Source: Pseudomonas alcaligenes
Lineage (GTDB): Bacteria > Pseudomonadota > Gammaproteobacteria > Pseudomonadales > Pseudomonadaceae
Direction: 5' to 3'
Length of the DNA stretch: 64,000 nt
Assembly (NCBI RefSeq): GCF_041729615.1
Contig: NZ_CP154874.1
Coordinates: 3,331,501-3,395,500 of the forward strand
The notes under the pieces are model-generated. The model searched no databases, was not told the DNA's origin, and saw only the letters and a program-made list of their open reading frames with translations. Below, in pieces: positions 8,866 to 18,336 of this stretch; position 1 is the first letter of the stretch; each line of letters starts with the position of its first letter. A program made the position numbers and the translations under genes.

Positions 8866-9042
8866 ATGAAGCAGCCCGGAACCGCGACACCGCCACCCAC
8901 TCTGGGCGAGGGCTGTGTGCGGCGCTATGACCCGCAGGCGCTGAGCGAGGAGGACGGCACCGAATTTCCCGGTGCCGCCGAGCTGTGGCGCCAGTTGCAG
9001 GCGCCGCAGGAGCCGCCGGCGGACGACGACGCGCCCGCCTGA
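8866..9042 (+). CDS. Small hypothetical protein, 58 aa
   Basis: This short frame starts 1 bp after the CBS gene stop and ends 3 bp before the convergent chemoreceptor stop. It is Pro/Glu/Asp-rich with GEGCVRRYDPQALSEEDGTE in the middle and ends DDDAPA. No domain is recognised. The tight spacing after the CBS gene and the high third-position GC support it as a real gene. The ribosome-binding region would lie inside the CBS stop region (GAGAGATGAA). It could also be chance. Confidence 0.5.
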   Translation: MKQPGTATPPPTLGEGCVRRYDPQALSEEDGTEFPGAAELWRQLQAPQEPPADDDAPA

Positions 9043-9045
9043 GCC

Positions 9046-10923
9046 TCAGATACGGAAGCTGTCGACCAGGTGCTTGAGGCGGGTGGCCTGCTGCTCCAGG
9101 TCGCCACAGGCGCGCAGGGTGGCCTGCAGGTTCTCCACGCCTTCCTGGTTGAGGGTGTTGATCTCGGTGATGTCCATGTTCAGCGAGTCGACCACGGCGG
9201 TCTGTTCCTCGGTGGCGGTGGCGACCGACTGGTTCATGCCGTCGATCTCGCCGATGCGCTGGGTCACGCTGCCCAGGCGTTCACCGGCCTGGTTGGCGAT
9301 CTCCACGCTCTGCTCGCTGTAGCGCTGGCTCTCGGTCATGGTGGACACCGACTCGCGGGCATCCACCTGCAGCTCCTCGATCATCTTCTGGATTTCCTGC
9401 GCCGACTCCTGGGTGCGGTGCGCCAGGTTGCGTACCTCGTCGGCCACCACGGCGAAGCCACGGCCTGCCTCGCCGGCCCGGGCGGCCTCGATGGCGGCGT
9501 TGAGCGCCAGCAGGTTGGTCTGCTCGGAGATGCTCTTGATCACCTCGAGGATCTGGCCGATGTTCACCGTCTTGCTGTTCAGCGTCTCGATGTTGCGGCA
9601 GGAGGCGCTGATCTTCTCCGACAGCTCGTTCATCGCGGCAATGGTCTTCTGCAGCACCTGGCTGCCGTCCTCGGCCAGGTGACGGGCGTCGGAGGCCTGG
9701 TGCGAGGCGTCAGCGGCGTTGCGCGCGATCTCCTGGGCAGCGGCGCCCAGTTCGTTGATGGCGGCCGCCACGCTGTTGGTGCGGCTGGCCTGTTCGTCGG
9801 AGTTGGCCATCGACGAGTTGGAGGCGTTGACCACCAGCTTGGCCACCTCGTTGAGCTGCTGGGTGGCCGAGGAGACCTCGCGGATCGAGCCGTGGATGCG
9901 TTCGACGAACTGGTTGAAGGAGGTCGCCAGCTCGCCGAACTCGTCGCGGCTCTGCACGTTCAGGCGCTTGGTCAGGTCGCCTTCGCCCTGGGCGATGTCG
10001 CGCATGGCCTTGCCCATCAGCAGCAGCGGCTGCATCAGCACGCGGATCAGCATGCCCAGCAGGAACATGATGATGACCACGGCGATGATGGTGGCGATGA
10101 TGGCCGAGGCACGGAACTCGCTGAGGGTGGCGTAGGCCTTGTCCTTGTCGATGGACAGACCGACGTACCAGTCGACCGAGGGCAGGCCCTTGACCGGGGT
10201 GAAGGTGAGGATGCGCTCGACGCCATCGAGCTCCGCTTCGGTCACGCCGGCGCTGACGGTCGGCGTGTTCTGCGGGTAGACCTCCTTGAGGCTCTTCATC
10301 ACCAGATTCTTGTCCGGATGGACCAGGATCTTGCCGTCGGCGCTGAGCAGGAAGGCGTAGCCGATGCCGTCGAAATCCAGCGAGTTGATGATCTGCACCA
10401 GGGTGTCCAGGCTGAGGTCGCCCCCGACCACGCCGCTGCTGCCGGCCGGGGTGGCGATGGTGATGATCAGCTTACTGGTGGCGGCATCCACGTAGGGCTC
10501 GGTCAGGGTCGAACCGCCGGCGCTCATGGCGTCCTTGTACCAGGGGCGGGTGCGCGGATCGTAGCCTTCCGGCATCTGCTCGTCCGGGCGCATGGTGAAG
10601 GATCCGTCGGCCGAGCCCAGGTAGGTGAAGGCGAAGGTCGAGGTCAGCACCTTGCTTTCCAGGGTCTTGACCAGCGAGTCGGGCGTGGTCGAGTCGTCGA
10701 TCGACTGGGCCACGTTCTCCACCAGCAGGATGCGCCCGGACAACCAGTTCTGGATGTTGCTGGCGGTGATTTGGCCCAGACTCTCCAGCTCATGCTCCAG
10801 ATCACTGCGAATGGCATTGCGTTGCAGGTAATCGTTGTACAGGGTGAACAGGGAGAAGGCTGCTATCACCACCAGCGAGGCGGCGAGCAGGATCTTGTGG
10901 CTGAACTTCAGGTTCTGGGTCAT
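9046..10923 (-). CDS. Methyl-accepting chemotaxis protein, amino-acid-sensing dCache type (PctABC-like)
   Basis: A 625-aa chemoreceptor. A membrane helix (about residues 10-30) leads into a periplasmic dCache domain (about 35-275). A second helix near 280-300, a HAMP domain and a methyl-accepting signalling domain follow, with the conserved hairpin tip around [19 protein letters not shown]. The sensor shows the amino-acid-binding motif of dCache_1AA domains: Y121, R126, W128, Y129 (YDPRTRPWY), Y144, D146 (EPYVD) and D169 (GGDLS). The numbering is nearly that of PctA, which supports starting at the ATG at 10923 rather than 27 codons upstream. Predicted ligands are L-amino acids. It is transcribed leftward, divergent from the HerA-like gene. 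Confidence 0.93.
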   Translation of the reverse strand: MTQNLKFSHKILLAASLVVIAAFSLFTLYNDYLQRNAIRSDLEHELESLGQITASNIQNWLSGRILLVENVAQSIDDSTTPDSLVKTLESKVLTSTFAFTYLGSADGSFTMRPDEQMPEGYDPRTRPWYKDAMSAGGSTLTEPYVDAATSKLIITIATPAGSSGVVGGDLSLDTLVQIINSLDFDGIGYAFLLSADGKILVHPDKNLVMKSLKEVYPQNTPTVSAGVTEAELDGVERILTFTPVKGLPSVDWYVGLSIDKDKAYATLSEFRASAIIATIIAVVIIMFLLGMLIRVLMQPLLLMGKAMRDIAQGEGDLTKRLNVQSRDEFGELATSFNQFVERIHGSIREVSSATQQLNEVAKLVVNASNSSMANSDEQASRTNSVAAAINELGAAAQEIARNAADASHQASDARHLAEDGSQVLQKTIAAMNELSEKISASCRNIETLNSKTVNIGQILEVIKSISEQTNLLALNAAIEAARAGEAGRGFAVVADEVRNLAHRTQESAQEIQKMIEELQVDARESVSTMTESQRYSEQSVEIANQAGERLGSVTQRIGEIDGMNQSVATATEEQTAVVDSLNMDITEINTLNQEGVENLQATLRACGDLEQQATRLKHLVDSFRI

Positions 10924-11051
10924 GGTGGCTTGCGTCCGGTAAGGTCTGGCAGCAGTCTTGTAGGTGGCCGTACGACGCTGCGCCGGCCTTATGGGTAACA
11001 CCATCTATAACGACATAATTGCAGTAAAGCTTTAGCCCGAGGGATGGCAAG

Positions 11052-12545
11052 ATGCCTGTAACCGATACTTTTGTGCTGGGTGCCGATCCGCAGGGGCAGC
11101 CCGTGAGCCAGGCCCTGCGCCTGACCAATCGCCACGGCCTGGTAGCCGGTGCCACCGGGACGGGCAAGACGGTGACCCTGCAGCGCCTCGCCGAACTGTT
11201 CAGCGATGCCGGGGTGGCCGTCTTCGCCGCCGACATCAAGGGCGACCTCTGTGGCCTGGGCGCCGCCGGCAATCCGCAGGGCAAGGTGGCCGAGCGCATC
11301 GCCAGCATGCCCTGGCTGAATCACAGACCCCAGGCCTATCCGGTGACCCTGTGGGACGTGGCCGGCAAGAGCGGGCATCCGCTGCGCACCACCCTGAGCG
11401 AGATGGGCCCGTTGCTGCTGAGCAACCTGCTGGAGTTGACCGACAGCCAGCAGGCAGCGCTCTATGCCGCCTTCCAGGTGGCCGACCGCGAGGGCCTGTT
11501 GCTGCTCGACCTGAAGGATCTCAAGGCGCTGCTCAATCACCTCAAGGACAATCCCGAGCTGCTCGGCGAGGATCGCGCGCTGTTCGCCGGAGCCTCGTCC
11601 CAGGCCCTGCTGCGGCGTCTGGCGACCCTGGAGCAGCAGGGCGCCGAGGCGCTGTTTGGCGAGCCTGCGCTGCAGCTGGAGGATATCCTGCGGCCCGATG
11701 CGGATGGCCGCGGGCGTATTCACCTGCTCGATGCCAGCCGCCTGGTGCACGAGGCGCCCAAGGTCTATGCGACCTTCCTGCTGTGGCTGCTGGCCGAGCT
11801 GTTCGAGCAGCTGCCCGAGCGTGGCGATGCCGACAAACCGGTACTGGCGCTGTTCTTCGACGAGGCCCACCTGCTCTTTGCCGACACCCCCAAGGCCCTG
11901 CAGGAGCGTCTGGAGCAGGTGGTGCGGCTGATCCGCTCCAAGGGCGTGGGGGTCTATTTCGTCACCCAGTCACCCAGCGATCTGCCGGATGAGGTGCTGG
12001 CCCAGCTCGGCCTGCGTATCCAGCATGGCCTGCGCGCATTCACCGCCAAGGAGCAGAAGTCCCTGCGCGCGGTGGCCGACGGCTTCCGCCCCAATCCGGC
12101 GTTCGACAGCCTGAGCGTGCTCACCGAACTGGGCATCGGCGAGGCACTGGTCGGCACGCTGGAAGAGAAGGGCACGCCGGCCATGGTCCAGCGCGTGGCC
12201 ATCGCCCCACCACAGTCGCGCATCGGGCCGCTGAACGAGGCGGAGCGGGCGGCGCTGTTGCGCGGCTCGCCCCAGGCCGGCCGCTACGACAAGGCGGTGG
12301 ACCGCGAGTCGGCCTACGAGATGCTCATGGCGCGCGCGGCCGAGGTGCCTGCGGAGACGGCGCCGGTCGGCAAGGGCGCGGCGCCGGCGGAGCAAGGCGG
12401 GCTGGGCGGCATGGCCGGTGAACTGCTCGGCAGCCTGGCCAGCCAGGTGATGAAGACGGCAGTACGCCAGGCGGCCAACCAGATCGGTCGGCAGCTGGTG
12501 CGTGGTCTGATGGGCTCCCTGCTGGGTGGCAGCCGGCGCCGCTGA
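11052..12545 (+). CDS. HerA-like (DUF853/YjgR) ATPase
   Basis: A 497-aa P-loop ATPase of the HerA/FtsK branch. Walker A is GATGTGKT (residues 33-40), Walker B is LALFFDEAHLLF (about 266-277), and the sensor region includes FVTQSPSDLPDEVLAQLGLR. The C-terminus is Gly/Ala-rich and ends GSLLGGSRRR. The E. coli homologue is YjgR. DUF853 proteins are predicted DNA-translocating or DNA-remodelling ATPases, but their cellular role is not established. It stands alone: no NurA nuclease or Sir2-type partner is adjacent, so there is no sign of a defence system. Confidence 0.9.
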   Translation: MPVTDTFVLGADPQGQPVSQALRLTNRHGLVAGATGTGKTVTLQRLAELFSDAGVAVFAADIKGDLCGLGAAGNPQGKVAERIASMPWLNHRPQAYPVTLWDVAGKSGHPLRTTLSEMGPLLLSNLLELTDSQQAALYAAFQVADREGLLLLDLKDLKALLNHLKDNPELLGEDRALFAGASSQALLRRLATLEQQGAEALFGEPALQLEDILRPDADGRGRIHLLDASRLVHEAPKVYATFLLWLLAELFEQLPERGDADKPVLALFFDEAHLLFADTPKALQERLEQVVRLIRSKGVGVYFVTQSPSDLPDEVLAQLGLRIQHGLRAFTAKEQKSLRAVADGFRPNPAFDSLSVLTELGIGEALVGTLEEKGTPAMVQRVAIAPPQSRIGPLNEAERAALLRGSPQAGRYDKAVDRESAYEMLMARAAEVPAETAPVGKGAAPAEQGGLGGMAGELLGSLASQVMKTAVRQAANQIGRQLVRGLMGSLLGGSRRR

Positions 12546-12554
12546 GGCGTCGGG

Positions 12555-12749
12555 TCACTCGGTCTCGCGGGCCTGTTCGATTTTTTGCAGCTCCTGCTGG
12601 AAGGCCTGGTCCAGCAGGCTCTGGCGCTTGCGCCAGGGTTTGCGCTCGGGGTCGGGCTGGGCTGCGTAGGTGATCACCTCGCCGCCATATACTTCCTTGT
12701 AACGTTGCGCCTGACGCTCCAGTTCGGCGCGCAGTTCGTCTTTCGTCAC
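12555..12749 (-). CDS. Small conserved hypothetical protein, 64 aa
   Basis: A 64-residue charged, helical protein (MTKDELRAELERQAQRYKEV at the start) with a central KPWRKRQSLLDQAFQQEL. It begins at a GTG (12749). Proteins of this kind are common single-copy unknowns in pseudomonads. It converges on the HerA-like gene with a 9-bp gap and is divergent from the rubredoxin. No function can be assigned. Confidence 0.7.
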   Translation of the reverse strand: MTKDELRAELERQAQRYKEVYGGEVITYAAQPDPERKPWRKRQSLLDQAFQQELQKIEQARETE

Positions 12750-12930
12750 GTGTTCACCCTGATGGAATGGCCGAAACGGCCTGCCTCGATAGTCAGTACC
12801 GAAGCTTGAAGTAGAAGCGGCGCAATTATAGCGATGGGTTCTTATGTTTCCATCGCTCGCATGGGTTCATTGGACTATCAGGCGGCCGAGTCGCACGGCG
12901 ATTTCAGTAAGGCTGGCCGATCCGGCAAGT

Positions 12931-12955
12931 TGTCTTCGCAACTACTGTCTTCGCA
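12931..12955 (+). repeat. Tandem 10-bp direct repeat upstream of rubredoxin
   Basis: The decamer TGTCTTCGCA occurs at 12931-12940 and again at 12946-12955, a 15-bp phase, 35 bp upstream of the rubredoxin ATG. It could be a regulator site or a chance duplication. A TATGCT -10-like box follows at 12964. The remainder of 12750-12989 shows nothing clear. Confidence 0.4.
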
Positions 12956-12989
12956 TGACTTCCTATGCTTAAGGGTGGAGGAGCGTGAC

Positions 12990-13154
12990 ATGAAGAAGTG
13001 GCAATGCATCATCTGCGGTTTCATCTATGACGAAGCCTTGGGCTGGCCGGACGAGGGCATCGCGCCGGGAACCCGTTGGGAGGACGTTCCGGCGGACTGG
13101 CTATGTCCCGACTGCGGCGCCGCCAAGGCCGACTTCGAGATGATCGAGCTGTGA
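12990..13154 (+). CDS. Rubredoxin
   Basis: A 54-aa one-iron electron-transfer protein. The two Fe-binding cysteine pairs are [10 protein letters not shown] and [11 protein letters not shown], and the central [19 protein letters not shown] is typical. It shuttles electrons from rubredoxin reductase to alkane hydroxylases or to oxygen/peroxide-reducing enzymes. The ATG at 12990 is preceded by a strong GGTGGAGGAG ribosome-binding site. It is monocistronic, converging on cysNC across a hairpin. The NAD(P)H-dependent reductase at 39749-41008 resembles rubredoxin/ferredoxin reductases but is far away, so a link is only possible. Confidence 0.95.
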   Translation: MKKWQCIICGFIYDEALGWPDEGIAPGTRWEDVPADWLCPDCGAAKADFEMIEL

Positions 13155-13157
13155 AGC

Positions 13158-13179
13158 GCCGGGGCGTGACTGCCCCGGC
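13158..13179. terminator. Hairpin between convergent rubredoxin and cysNC
   Basis: Eight-bp perfect arms GCCGGGGC/GCCCCGGC around a 6-nt loop lie 3 bp after the rubredoxin stop and 7 bp from the cysNC stop. There is no T-tract, so it is a probable rather than a textbook terminator. Confidence 0.5.
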
Positions 13180-13186
13180 CTGTCCG

Positions 13187-15088
13187 TCAGGCCAGCAGGC
13201 CCAGTTCGCGCAGTTGCCGGACTATCAGGTCGGCAGCCTCTTCGGCACTGTGCTTGAGCGTCTCGATGCGGATCTCCGGCTGCTCCGGCGCCTCGTAGGG
13301 CGAGTCGATGCCGGTAAAGTTCTTCAGTTCGCCGCGCCGCGCCTTCTTGTACAACCCCTTGGGATCACGCTTCTCCACTTCCGCCAGCGGCGTGTCGACG
13401 AATACTTCGATGAACTCGCCTTCGGCGACCAGATCCCGAGCCAGCTGGCGCTCCGAACGGAACGGCGAGATGAAGGCGGTGACCACTATCAGCCCGGCAT
13501 CCACCATCAGCTTGGCCACCTCGCCGATACGGCGGATGTTCTCCACCCGATCGGCGGCGGTGAAGCCCAGGTCCTTGTTCAGGCCGTGGCGCACGTTGTC
13601 GCCGTCGAGCAGGTAGGTGTGCACGCCCTGGGCGTGGAGGCGGCGCTCCAGCAGGTTGGCGATGGTCGACTTGCCGGCGCCGGACAGGCCGGTCAGCCAG
13701 ATCACGCAGGGCTTGTGGCCGTTGAGGCGGGTGCGTGCGGCCTTGTCGACTTCCACGGCCTGCCAGTGGATGTTCTGCGAGCGGCGCAGGGCGAAGTGCA
13801 GCATGCCGGCACCCACCGTCTGGTGGGTGTAGCGGTCGATGACGATGAAGCTGCCCATGTCGCGGTTTTCCGCATAGGGGTCGAAGGGCGCGGCACGGTC
13901 CAGACTCAGGGTGCAGACGCCGATCTCGTTGAGACCGAGGGTCTTGGCCGGCAGCTGGTCGAGGCTGTTGACGTCGACCTGGTACTTGGGCTGACCCAGT
14001 GCGCCGCCGATGCTGCTGGCGCCCAGCTTGATCAGGTAAGGGCGGCCCGGCAGCATGGCCTCCTCGCTCATCCAGACCACGGTTGCCTCGAACTGGTCGG
14101 CCACCGCCGGCGGCGCATCAGCCGCGGCGATGACGTCGCCGCGGCTGATGTCGATCTCGTCGCTCAGGGTCAGGGTCACCGATTGACCGGTGACGGCCTG
14201 CTGCAGATCGCCATTCAGGGTGACGATGCGTTCGACTCGGCTGGTCTTGCCTGAGGGCAGCACGCGGATGGCATCGCCAGGGCGCACGCTGCCGCCGAGG
14301 ATGCGCCCGGAGAAGCCGCGGAAATCCAGGTTGGGACGGTTGACCCACTGTACCGGCATGCGTAATGGCGCATCTTCGCGGGCCTGTTCCAGCTCCACCG
14401 TCTCGAGGAACTGCATCAGGCTCGGGCCCTGGTACCAGGGCGTGTTCGGGCTGGGCTCGGTGATGTTGTCGCCGCGCAGGGCCGACAGCGGAATGCTCTG
14501 GATATGCTCGATGCCGAGCCTGCTGGCAAAGGCGCGGTAGTCGGCGTCGATCTGCTCGAACACTTCCTGCGAGTAATCGACCATGTCCAGCTTGTTGATC
14601 GCCAGGACCACGCGGCGGATGCCGATCAGCGACACCAGATAGCTGTGCCGGCGGGTCTGGGTCAGCACACCCTTGCGCGCGTCGATCAGGATCACGGCGA
14701 CGTCGGCGGTGGAGGCGCCGGTGATCATGTTGCGGGTGTACTGCTCGTGGCCGGGAGTGTCGGCGACGATGAACTTGCGCTTCTCGGTGGCGAAGAAACG
14801 ATAGGCCACGTCGATGGTGATGCCCTGTTCGCGCTCGGCGGACAGGCCGTCCACCAGCAGGGCGAAGTCCAATTCGCCACCCTGGGTGCCGTGCTTCTTC
14901 GAGTCGCTCTCCAGGGCGCTGAGCTGGTCTTCCAGCAGCGCCTTGGATTCGTAGAGCAGGCGGCCGATCAGCGTGCTTTTGCCGTCGTCGACACTGCCGC
15001 AGGTGATGAAACGCAGCAGGGTCTTGTGCTGGTGTGCTTCGAGGTACTGCTCGATGTCCTCGTCGATGAGCTGGCGGTGGGCGTTCAT
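13187..15088 (-). CDS. cysNC: Bifunctional sulfate adenylyltransferase subunit 1 / APS kinase (CysN-CysC fusion, NodQ-like)
   Basis: A 633-aa fusion. Residues ~20-430 are the GTPase subunit of ATP sulfurylase (P-loop GSVDDGKST, then [12 protein letters not shown] and NKLDMVDY), which drives APS formation with CysD. Residues ~450-633 are APS kinase (second P-loop GLSGAGKS near residue 466, then [15 protein letters not shown]), which phosphorylates APS to PAPS. The start overlaps the cysD stop by 1 nt (TGATG), so translation is coupled. The operon lies downstream of and in the same direction as a PAPS-type sulfotransferase gene (17425-18336). That fits a role as a dedicated PAPS supply, like rhizobial NodQ, but general sulfate assimilation is not excluded. 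Confidence 0.95.
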   Translation of the reverse strand: MNAHRQLIDEDIEQYLEAHQHKTLLRFITCGSVDDGKSTLIGRLLYESKALLEDQLSALESDSKKHGTQGGELDFALLVDGLSAEREQGITIDVAYRFFATEKRKFIVADTPGHEQYTRNMITGASTADVAVILIDARKGVLTQTRRHSYLVSLIGIRRVVLAINKLDMVDYSQEVFEQIDADYRAFASRLGIEHIQSIPLSALRGDNITEPSPNTPWYQGPSLMQFLETVELEQAREDAPLRMPVQWVNRPNLDFRGFSGRILGGSVRPGDAIRVLPSGKTSRVERIVTLNGDLQQAVTGQSVTLTLSDEIDISRGDVIAAADAPPAVADQFEATVVWMSEEAMLPGRPYLIKLGASSIGGALGQPKYQVDVNSLDQLPAKTLGLNEIGVCTLSLDRAAPFDPYAENRDMGSFIVIDRYTHQTVGAGMLHFALRRSQNIHWQAVEVDKAARTRLNGHKPCVIWLTGLSGAGKSTIANLLERRLHAQGVHTYLLDGDNVRHGLNKDLGFTAADRVENIRRIGEVAKLMVDAGLIVVTAFISPFRSERQLARDLVAEGEFIEVFVDTPLAEVEKRDPKGLYKKARRGELKNFTGIDSPYEAPEQPEIRIETLKHSAEEAADLIVRQLRELGLLA

Positions 15089-15987
15089 CAGAAGTATCCC
15101 TCGACTTTCTTCTTCTCCATGGAGCCGGCGCTGTCATGGTCGATGACCCGCCCCTGGCGCTCGCTGGTAGTGGATAGCAGCATTTCGCGGATGATCGCCG
15201 GCAGGCTGTCGGCCTCGGACTCCACCGCACCGGTCAGCGGGTAGCAGCCCAGGGTGCGGAAGCGCACGCTCTTCAGTTCCGGCTGCTCGCCGGGGCGCAG
15301 CGGCATGCGCTCGTCATCGACCATGATCAGTACGCCGTCGCGCTCCACCACCGGGCGCCGGTCGGCGAAGTACAGCGGCACGATCGGGATGTTCTCCAGG
15401 TGGATGTACTGCCAGATGTCCAGCTCGGTCCAGTTCGACAGGGGGAAGGCACGAATGCTCTCGCCGGGCAGCTTGCGCGCGTTGTACAGGCGCCACAGCT
15501 CGGGGCGTTGGGCCTTGGGCTCCCAGCGGTGCTGGGCGCTGCGGAAGGAGAACACGCGCTCCTTGGCGCGCGATTTTTCCTCGTCGCGGCGTGCGCCGCC
15601 GAAAGCCAGGTCGAAGCCATGTTTGTCCAGCGCCTGCTTCAGGCCCTCGGTCTTCCACAGGTCGGTGTGCAGGGCCGAACCATGGGTGAAGGGATTGATG
15701 CCGCGGGCCCGGGCATCCTCGTTGTGGTGCACCAGCAGTTCCATGCCCGACTCGCGGGCCATGCGTTCGCGCATCTCGTACATGGCGCGGAACTTCCAGG
15801 TGGTGTCCACGTGCAGCAATGGGAAGGGCGGACGCGAGGGAAAGAAGGCCTTGCGCGCCAGGTGCAGCATCACCGCGCTGTCCTTGCCGATGGAGTAGAG
15901 CATCACCGGGTTCTCCGCCTCGGAAACCGCTTCGCGGAAGATGTCGATGCTCTCCGCTTCCAGGCGCTCTAGATGAGTCAGTGGCAT
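15088..15987 (-). CDS. cysD: Sulfate adenylyltransferase subunit 2 (CysD, NodP-like)
   Basis: A 299-aa PP-loop ATP pyrophosphatase subunit that adenylylates sulfate to APS with CysN. The PP-motif is [10 protein letters not shown] (residues 31-40). Conserved family runs include [20 protein letters not shown] and the [13 protein letters not shown] segment. The protein ends [12 protein letters not shown], the usual CysD tail. The N-terminus [14 protein letters not shown] and the overall pattern read closer to rhizobial NodP, as I remember it, than to the usual 305-aa pseudomonad CysD. That suggests a second or transferred copy. It lies 121 bp downstream of the esterase gene in the same direction. 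That gap contains no gene and could hold a separate promoter. Confidence 0.95.
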   Translation of the reverse strand: MPLTHLERLEAESIDIFREAVSEAENPVMLYSIGKDSAVMLHLARKAFFPSRPPFPLLHVDTTWKFRAMYEMRERMARESGMELLVHHNEDARARGINPFTHGSALHTDLWKTEGLKQALDKHGFDLAFGGARRDEEKSRAKERVFSFRSAQHRWEPKAQRPELWRLYNARKLPGESIRAFPLSNWTELDIWQYIHLENIPIVPLYFADRRPVVERDGVLIMVDDERMPLRPGEQPELKSVRFRTLGCYPLTGAVESEADSLPAIIREMLLSTTSERQGRVIDHDSAGSMEKKKVEGYF

Positions 15988-16108
15988 ATCTGTGCCTCAA
16001 TGAATCTGTACTGCAGGGTCTATGGGATGCAGCTTACCTGCTTCCCGATCACCGACCTACCTATTGGTGACGACAGGGGCTGCGGTCTTGGGCAGTACGC
16101 AGGGGCGA

Positions 16109-17008
16109 TCATTGGTTCTTCCTGAACTGTCTGGCGAAGTCCCAGGCCGCCTGGCTAGCGGAGAAATTGCCGCCAAAGAGCTTGCGGTTGCGCCGGCTGT
16201 CGCCACCTGGCCAGACATGTTCGCCACCCGGAATCAGGCGCAACTGCACCGGCGCGTTCTGGGGGCAGTTCCAGCTGGTCAGTGCGGAGCCGTCGGGCAT
16301 CGCTTGTTCGTTGTGGCCGGCCTTGCAGCCATGGGCCTGGGCGAGTATCTGCAGGGTTTCCGGTACCGAGCGGTGTGCCACGCCGGCGATGGCGTTCTCG
16401 CCCATGCCGCCCTGGTAGGGGACGTTGCTGTCGGCGCTGCCATGAATGTGCAGCACGGGGATGTCCTGCGCACCTGGGCAGCTGTTCAGTGCCAGGGTGC
16501 CGGATACCGGCACGATCGCGGCGATTTCCCGAGGCATCTCGCACGCCAGGCGGTAGGCCATCATGGCGCCGTTGGAGATGCCGGTGGCGTACACCCGCGA
16601 GCGGTCCAGTGGGTGGTGTCTGGCAATGTCGGCGAGCATGCTGTGAATGAAGCCGACATCGTCGATGTTGCGCGCTGCCGCCGGCCCGCAGCACTTGCCG
16701 GCATTCCAGGTGCGCCGATTCTTCATCAGGCGGGCCCCTGTGCCATTGGGGTAGGCCACCATGAAGCCGTTGGCGCTGGCAATCCGATTCATGCCAGTGG
16801 TTCGCTCGGTCTCGTCGGCATTGCCGAGCCCCCCGTGCATCACGATCATCAGTGGCAGCGGGCCCTGCATGGCATTGGCAGGTATGAACAGCTTGTAGCT
16901 GCGCATCTCGCCACCGCTATCCAGCGATAGGAGCCGGCCTTCGCTGGCGGCCTGAGCCTGACCCGCCAGCAGGCTCAGGCCGATGGCAAACAGAGTGGCG
17001 AGGCGCAT
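16109..17008 (-). CDS. Secreted PHB-depolymerase/LpqC-type esterase
   Basis: A 299-aa alpha/beta-hydrolase-fold esterase. A signal peptide ends near residues 20-21 (LLAGQAQA/A), so it is exported. The catalytic Ser is S145 in TGISNGAMM, the Asp is D193 in GSADSNVPY and the His is H264 in GGEHVWPGG. HGG at 58-60 forms the oxyanion hole. Cysteines at 106-107, 177, 228 and 248 may form disulfides. The family includes polyhydroxybutyrate depolymerases and feruloyl/acetylxylan esterases, so the substrate is an ester but not defined. It follows the 130-aa hypothetical by 11 bp in the sulfotransferase operon. There it may trim or release an acylated product, which is inference. Confidence 0.88.
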   Translation of the reverse strand: MRLATLFAIGLSLLAGQAQAASEGRLLSLDSGGEMRSYKLFIPANAMQGPLPLMIVMHGGLGNADETERTTGMNRIASANGFMVAYPNGTGARLMKNRRTWNAGKCCGPAAARNIDDVGFIHSMLADIARHHPLDRSRVYATGISNGAMMAYRLACEMPREIAAIVPVSGTLALNSCPGAQDIPVLHIHGSADSNVPYQGGMGENAIAGVAHRSVPETLQILAQAHGCKAGHNEQAMPDGSALTSWNCPQNAPVQLRLIPGGEHVWPGGDSRRNRKLFGGNFSASQAAWDFARQFRKNQ

Positions 17009-17019
17009 GGGTGATCTCC

Positions 17020-17412
17020 TCAGCGGTCTTCTTCGGCCTGTTGGATCTCGGCCACGTCCAGGGCAGCATCCTCCAGCTCCCGGACGATGCCGAGGTCACT
17101 GCGTAGCTCGATCAGCACCGCTTCCATCCACTGGATGTCGGTTTCGATCTTCTGCCGGAATTTGACGATTTCCTTGAGGCTCAGGTTTTCCGCGGGTCGC
17201 CCATGGCCGTCGAACAGCAGGCGTACGCTGGCAGCGATTTCGCGATTGCCGCTGAGGTGCGACAGTTCCCGATCCAGGTAGTGGCGTACGCGCCTGGCCT
17301 GCACGCGTTTCTGCAGGTCGTCGCGCAGCATCTGCAGATGCGGCGGCAGTTCGGGCAGTTCATCCAGGGAGCTGGGGTTGCTGATGTTGCCCAGGCGGGG
17401 ACGTGTTGGCAT
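17020..17412 (-). CDS. Hypothetical helical protein, 130 aa, in the sulfotransferase operon
   Basis: No family was recognised. The sequence is mostly charged and helical, with likely coiled-coil stretches around residues 25-55 (HLQMLRDDLQKRVQARRVRH) and 80-128. It has no signal peptide, membrane segment or cysteine-rich motif. The N-terminus (MPTRPRLGNISNPSSLDELP) looks disordered. It lies 12 bp after the sulfotransferase gene and 11 bp before the esterase gene, so it is surely co-transcribed. A partner or scaffold for one of the two hydrolases or the sulfotransferase is possible but unproven. Confidence 0.75.
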   Translation of the reverse strand: MPTRPRLGNISNPSSLDELPELPPHLQMLRDDLQKRVQARRVRHYLDRELSHLSGNREIAASVRLLFDGHGRPAENLSLKEIVKFRQKIETDIQWMEAVLIELRSDLGIVRELEDAALDVAEIQQAEEDR

Positions 17413-17424
17413 GGTTCGCCTCGT

Positions 17425-18336
17425 TCAGTGCGAGTAGCCGAACTCCAGCGCCAGGCGCTGGACCTCCGGCCGCAGGGGAGCACCATCCAGGCGCCATGGC
17501 AGCGGCGCGCGCAGCGGGGGCTGCTTGGGTGTGTGCGGTTCGAATACCGGATTGCGCAGGAAGTTGGGGTCGTTGCCGAACAGGGCATTGATCGGGCCGA
17601 CTCTGGAGAACGGCGACAGCTCGGGGTGCAGCATGTCCTCCAGGGCCTCGATGTCATCGCGCAGGCCCAGCCAGCGGCAGATCTTCGCCAGTTCGGTCAG
17701 CGGGTCGGCCATGACGTCCTCGCCTCGTACATGCATCTTCTGCCGCGGCGGGATCTTGGACAGCAGCTCCATGATGTTCAGGTTGATGTCGTGCCAGGCG
17801 ATCTGCGGGTCGACTATGGCTTCGCTACCGCTGTAGTCGATGGAGTTCACCGACAGGGCGTAGTTGCCTTCCTGGATCTGCATGACCGAATTACCCTGGT
17901 TGATCGGGTGCCGGGTCAGGTGCATGTAGAACGCATCCGGATAGGCCGCATAGATGCGCTCCAGGTAGACCGGACTGACCACGTGAGCCGGGCTCTTGTC
18001 GATGGCCATCAGCGGCGCGACGGCACCGGTGATCTCGCGGAATACCTCCATGCCGCTGCGGTTCTGTCGCGCCGCCACCCAGTGGTTGGCCATCACCACG
18101 GCGCTGCTGCTCTGTTCGCCGGCATAGATCTCGGCCACGGCGCGCAGGATGCCGTGGCGCTGGAACTTGATGAAGGCGGTCTTGCCCTTGCCGTCCTGCC
18201 ACATCTCGATCAGCCGGTCCACGGTGAACAGGTTCAGTTCCGGCAGCCCGTAGGTCTGCGGATGCTGCCCCAGCATGCCTGCGATCAGCGAGGTGTAGGA
18301 GCGTGGCAGGGCCAGGATGAACAGCGGCTGAGTCAT
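17425..18336 (-). CDS. PAPS-dependent sulfotransferase
   Basis: A 303-aa protein starting at the ATG at 18336. An in-frame ATG 15 codons upstream lies inside the preceding gene. The 5'-phosphosulfate-binding loop is ALPRSYTSLIAGML (residues 9-22) and the 3'-phosphate-binding region is FYMHLTRHPINQGNSV. These are the two hallmarks of the sulfotransferase fold that transfers SO3 from PAPS to hydroxyl or amino groups. No signal peptide is seen, so it is cytosolic. The start overlaps the stop of the sulfatase-like gene by 1 nt (TGATG). The acceptor cannot be read from sequence; proximity to lipid megasynthase genes suggests a lipid or polyketide hydroxyl. Confidence 0.88.
   Translation of the reverse strand: MTQPLFILALPRSYTSLIAGMLGQHPQTYGLPELNLFTVDRLIEMWQDGKGKTAFIKFQRHGILRAVAEIYAGEQSSSAVVMANHWVAARQNRSGMEVFREITGAVAPLMAIDKSPAHVVSPVYLERIYAAYPDAFYMHLTRHPINQGNSVMQIQEGNYALSVNSIDYSGSEAIVDPQIAWHDINLNIMELLSKIPPRQKMHVRGEDVMADPLTELAKICRWLGLRDDIEALEDMLHPELSPFSRVGPINALFGNDPNFLRNPVFEPHTPKQPPLRAPLPWRLDGAPLRPEVQRLALEFGYSH

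Noticed and set aside
9070..10998. 642-codon plus-strand frame opposite the chemoreceptor
   Set aside because: Opposite strand of a clear methyl-accepting chemotaxis protein; translation is His/Gly/Val-rich without family motifs.
11052..12545. HerA-like ATPase as part of an antiphage defence system
   Set aside because: No NurA, SIR2, DUF4297 or other effector gene is adjacent, and DUF853/YjgR proteins are widespread housekeeping-type genes.
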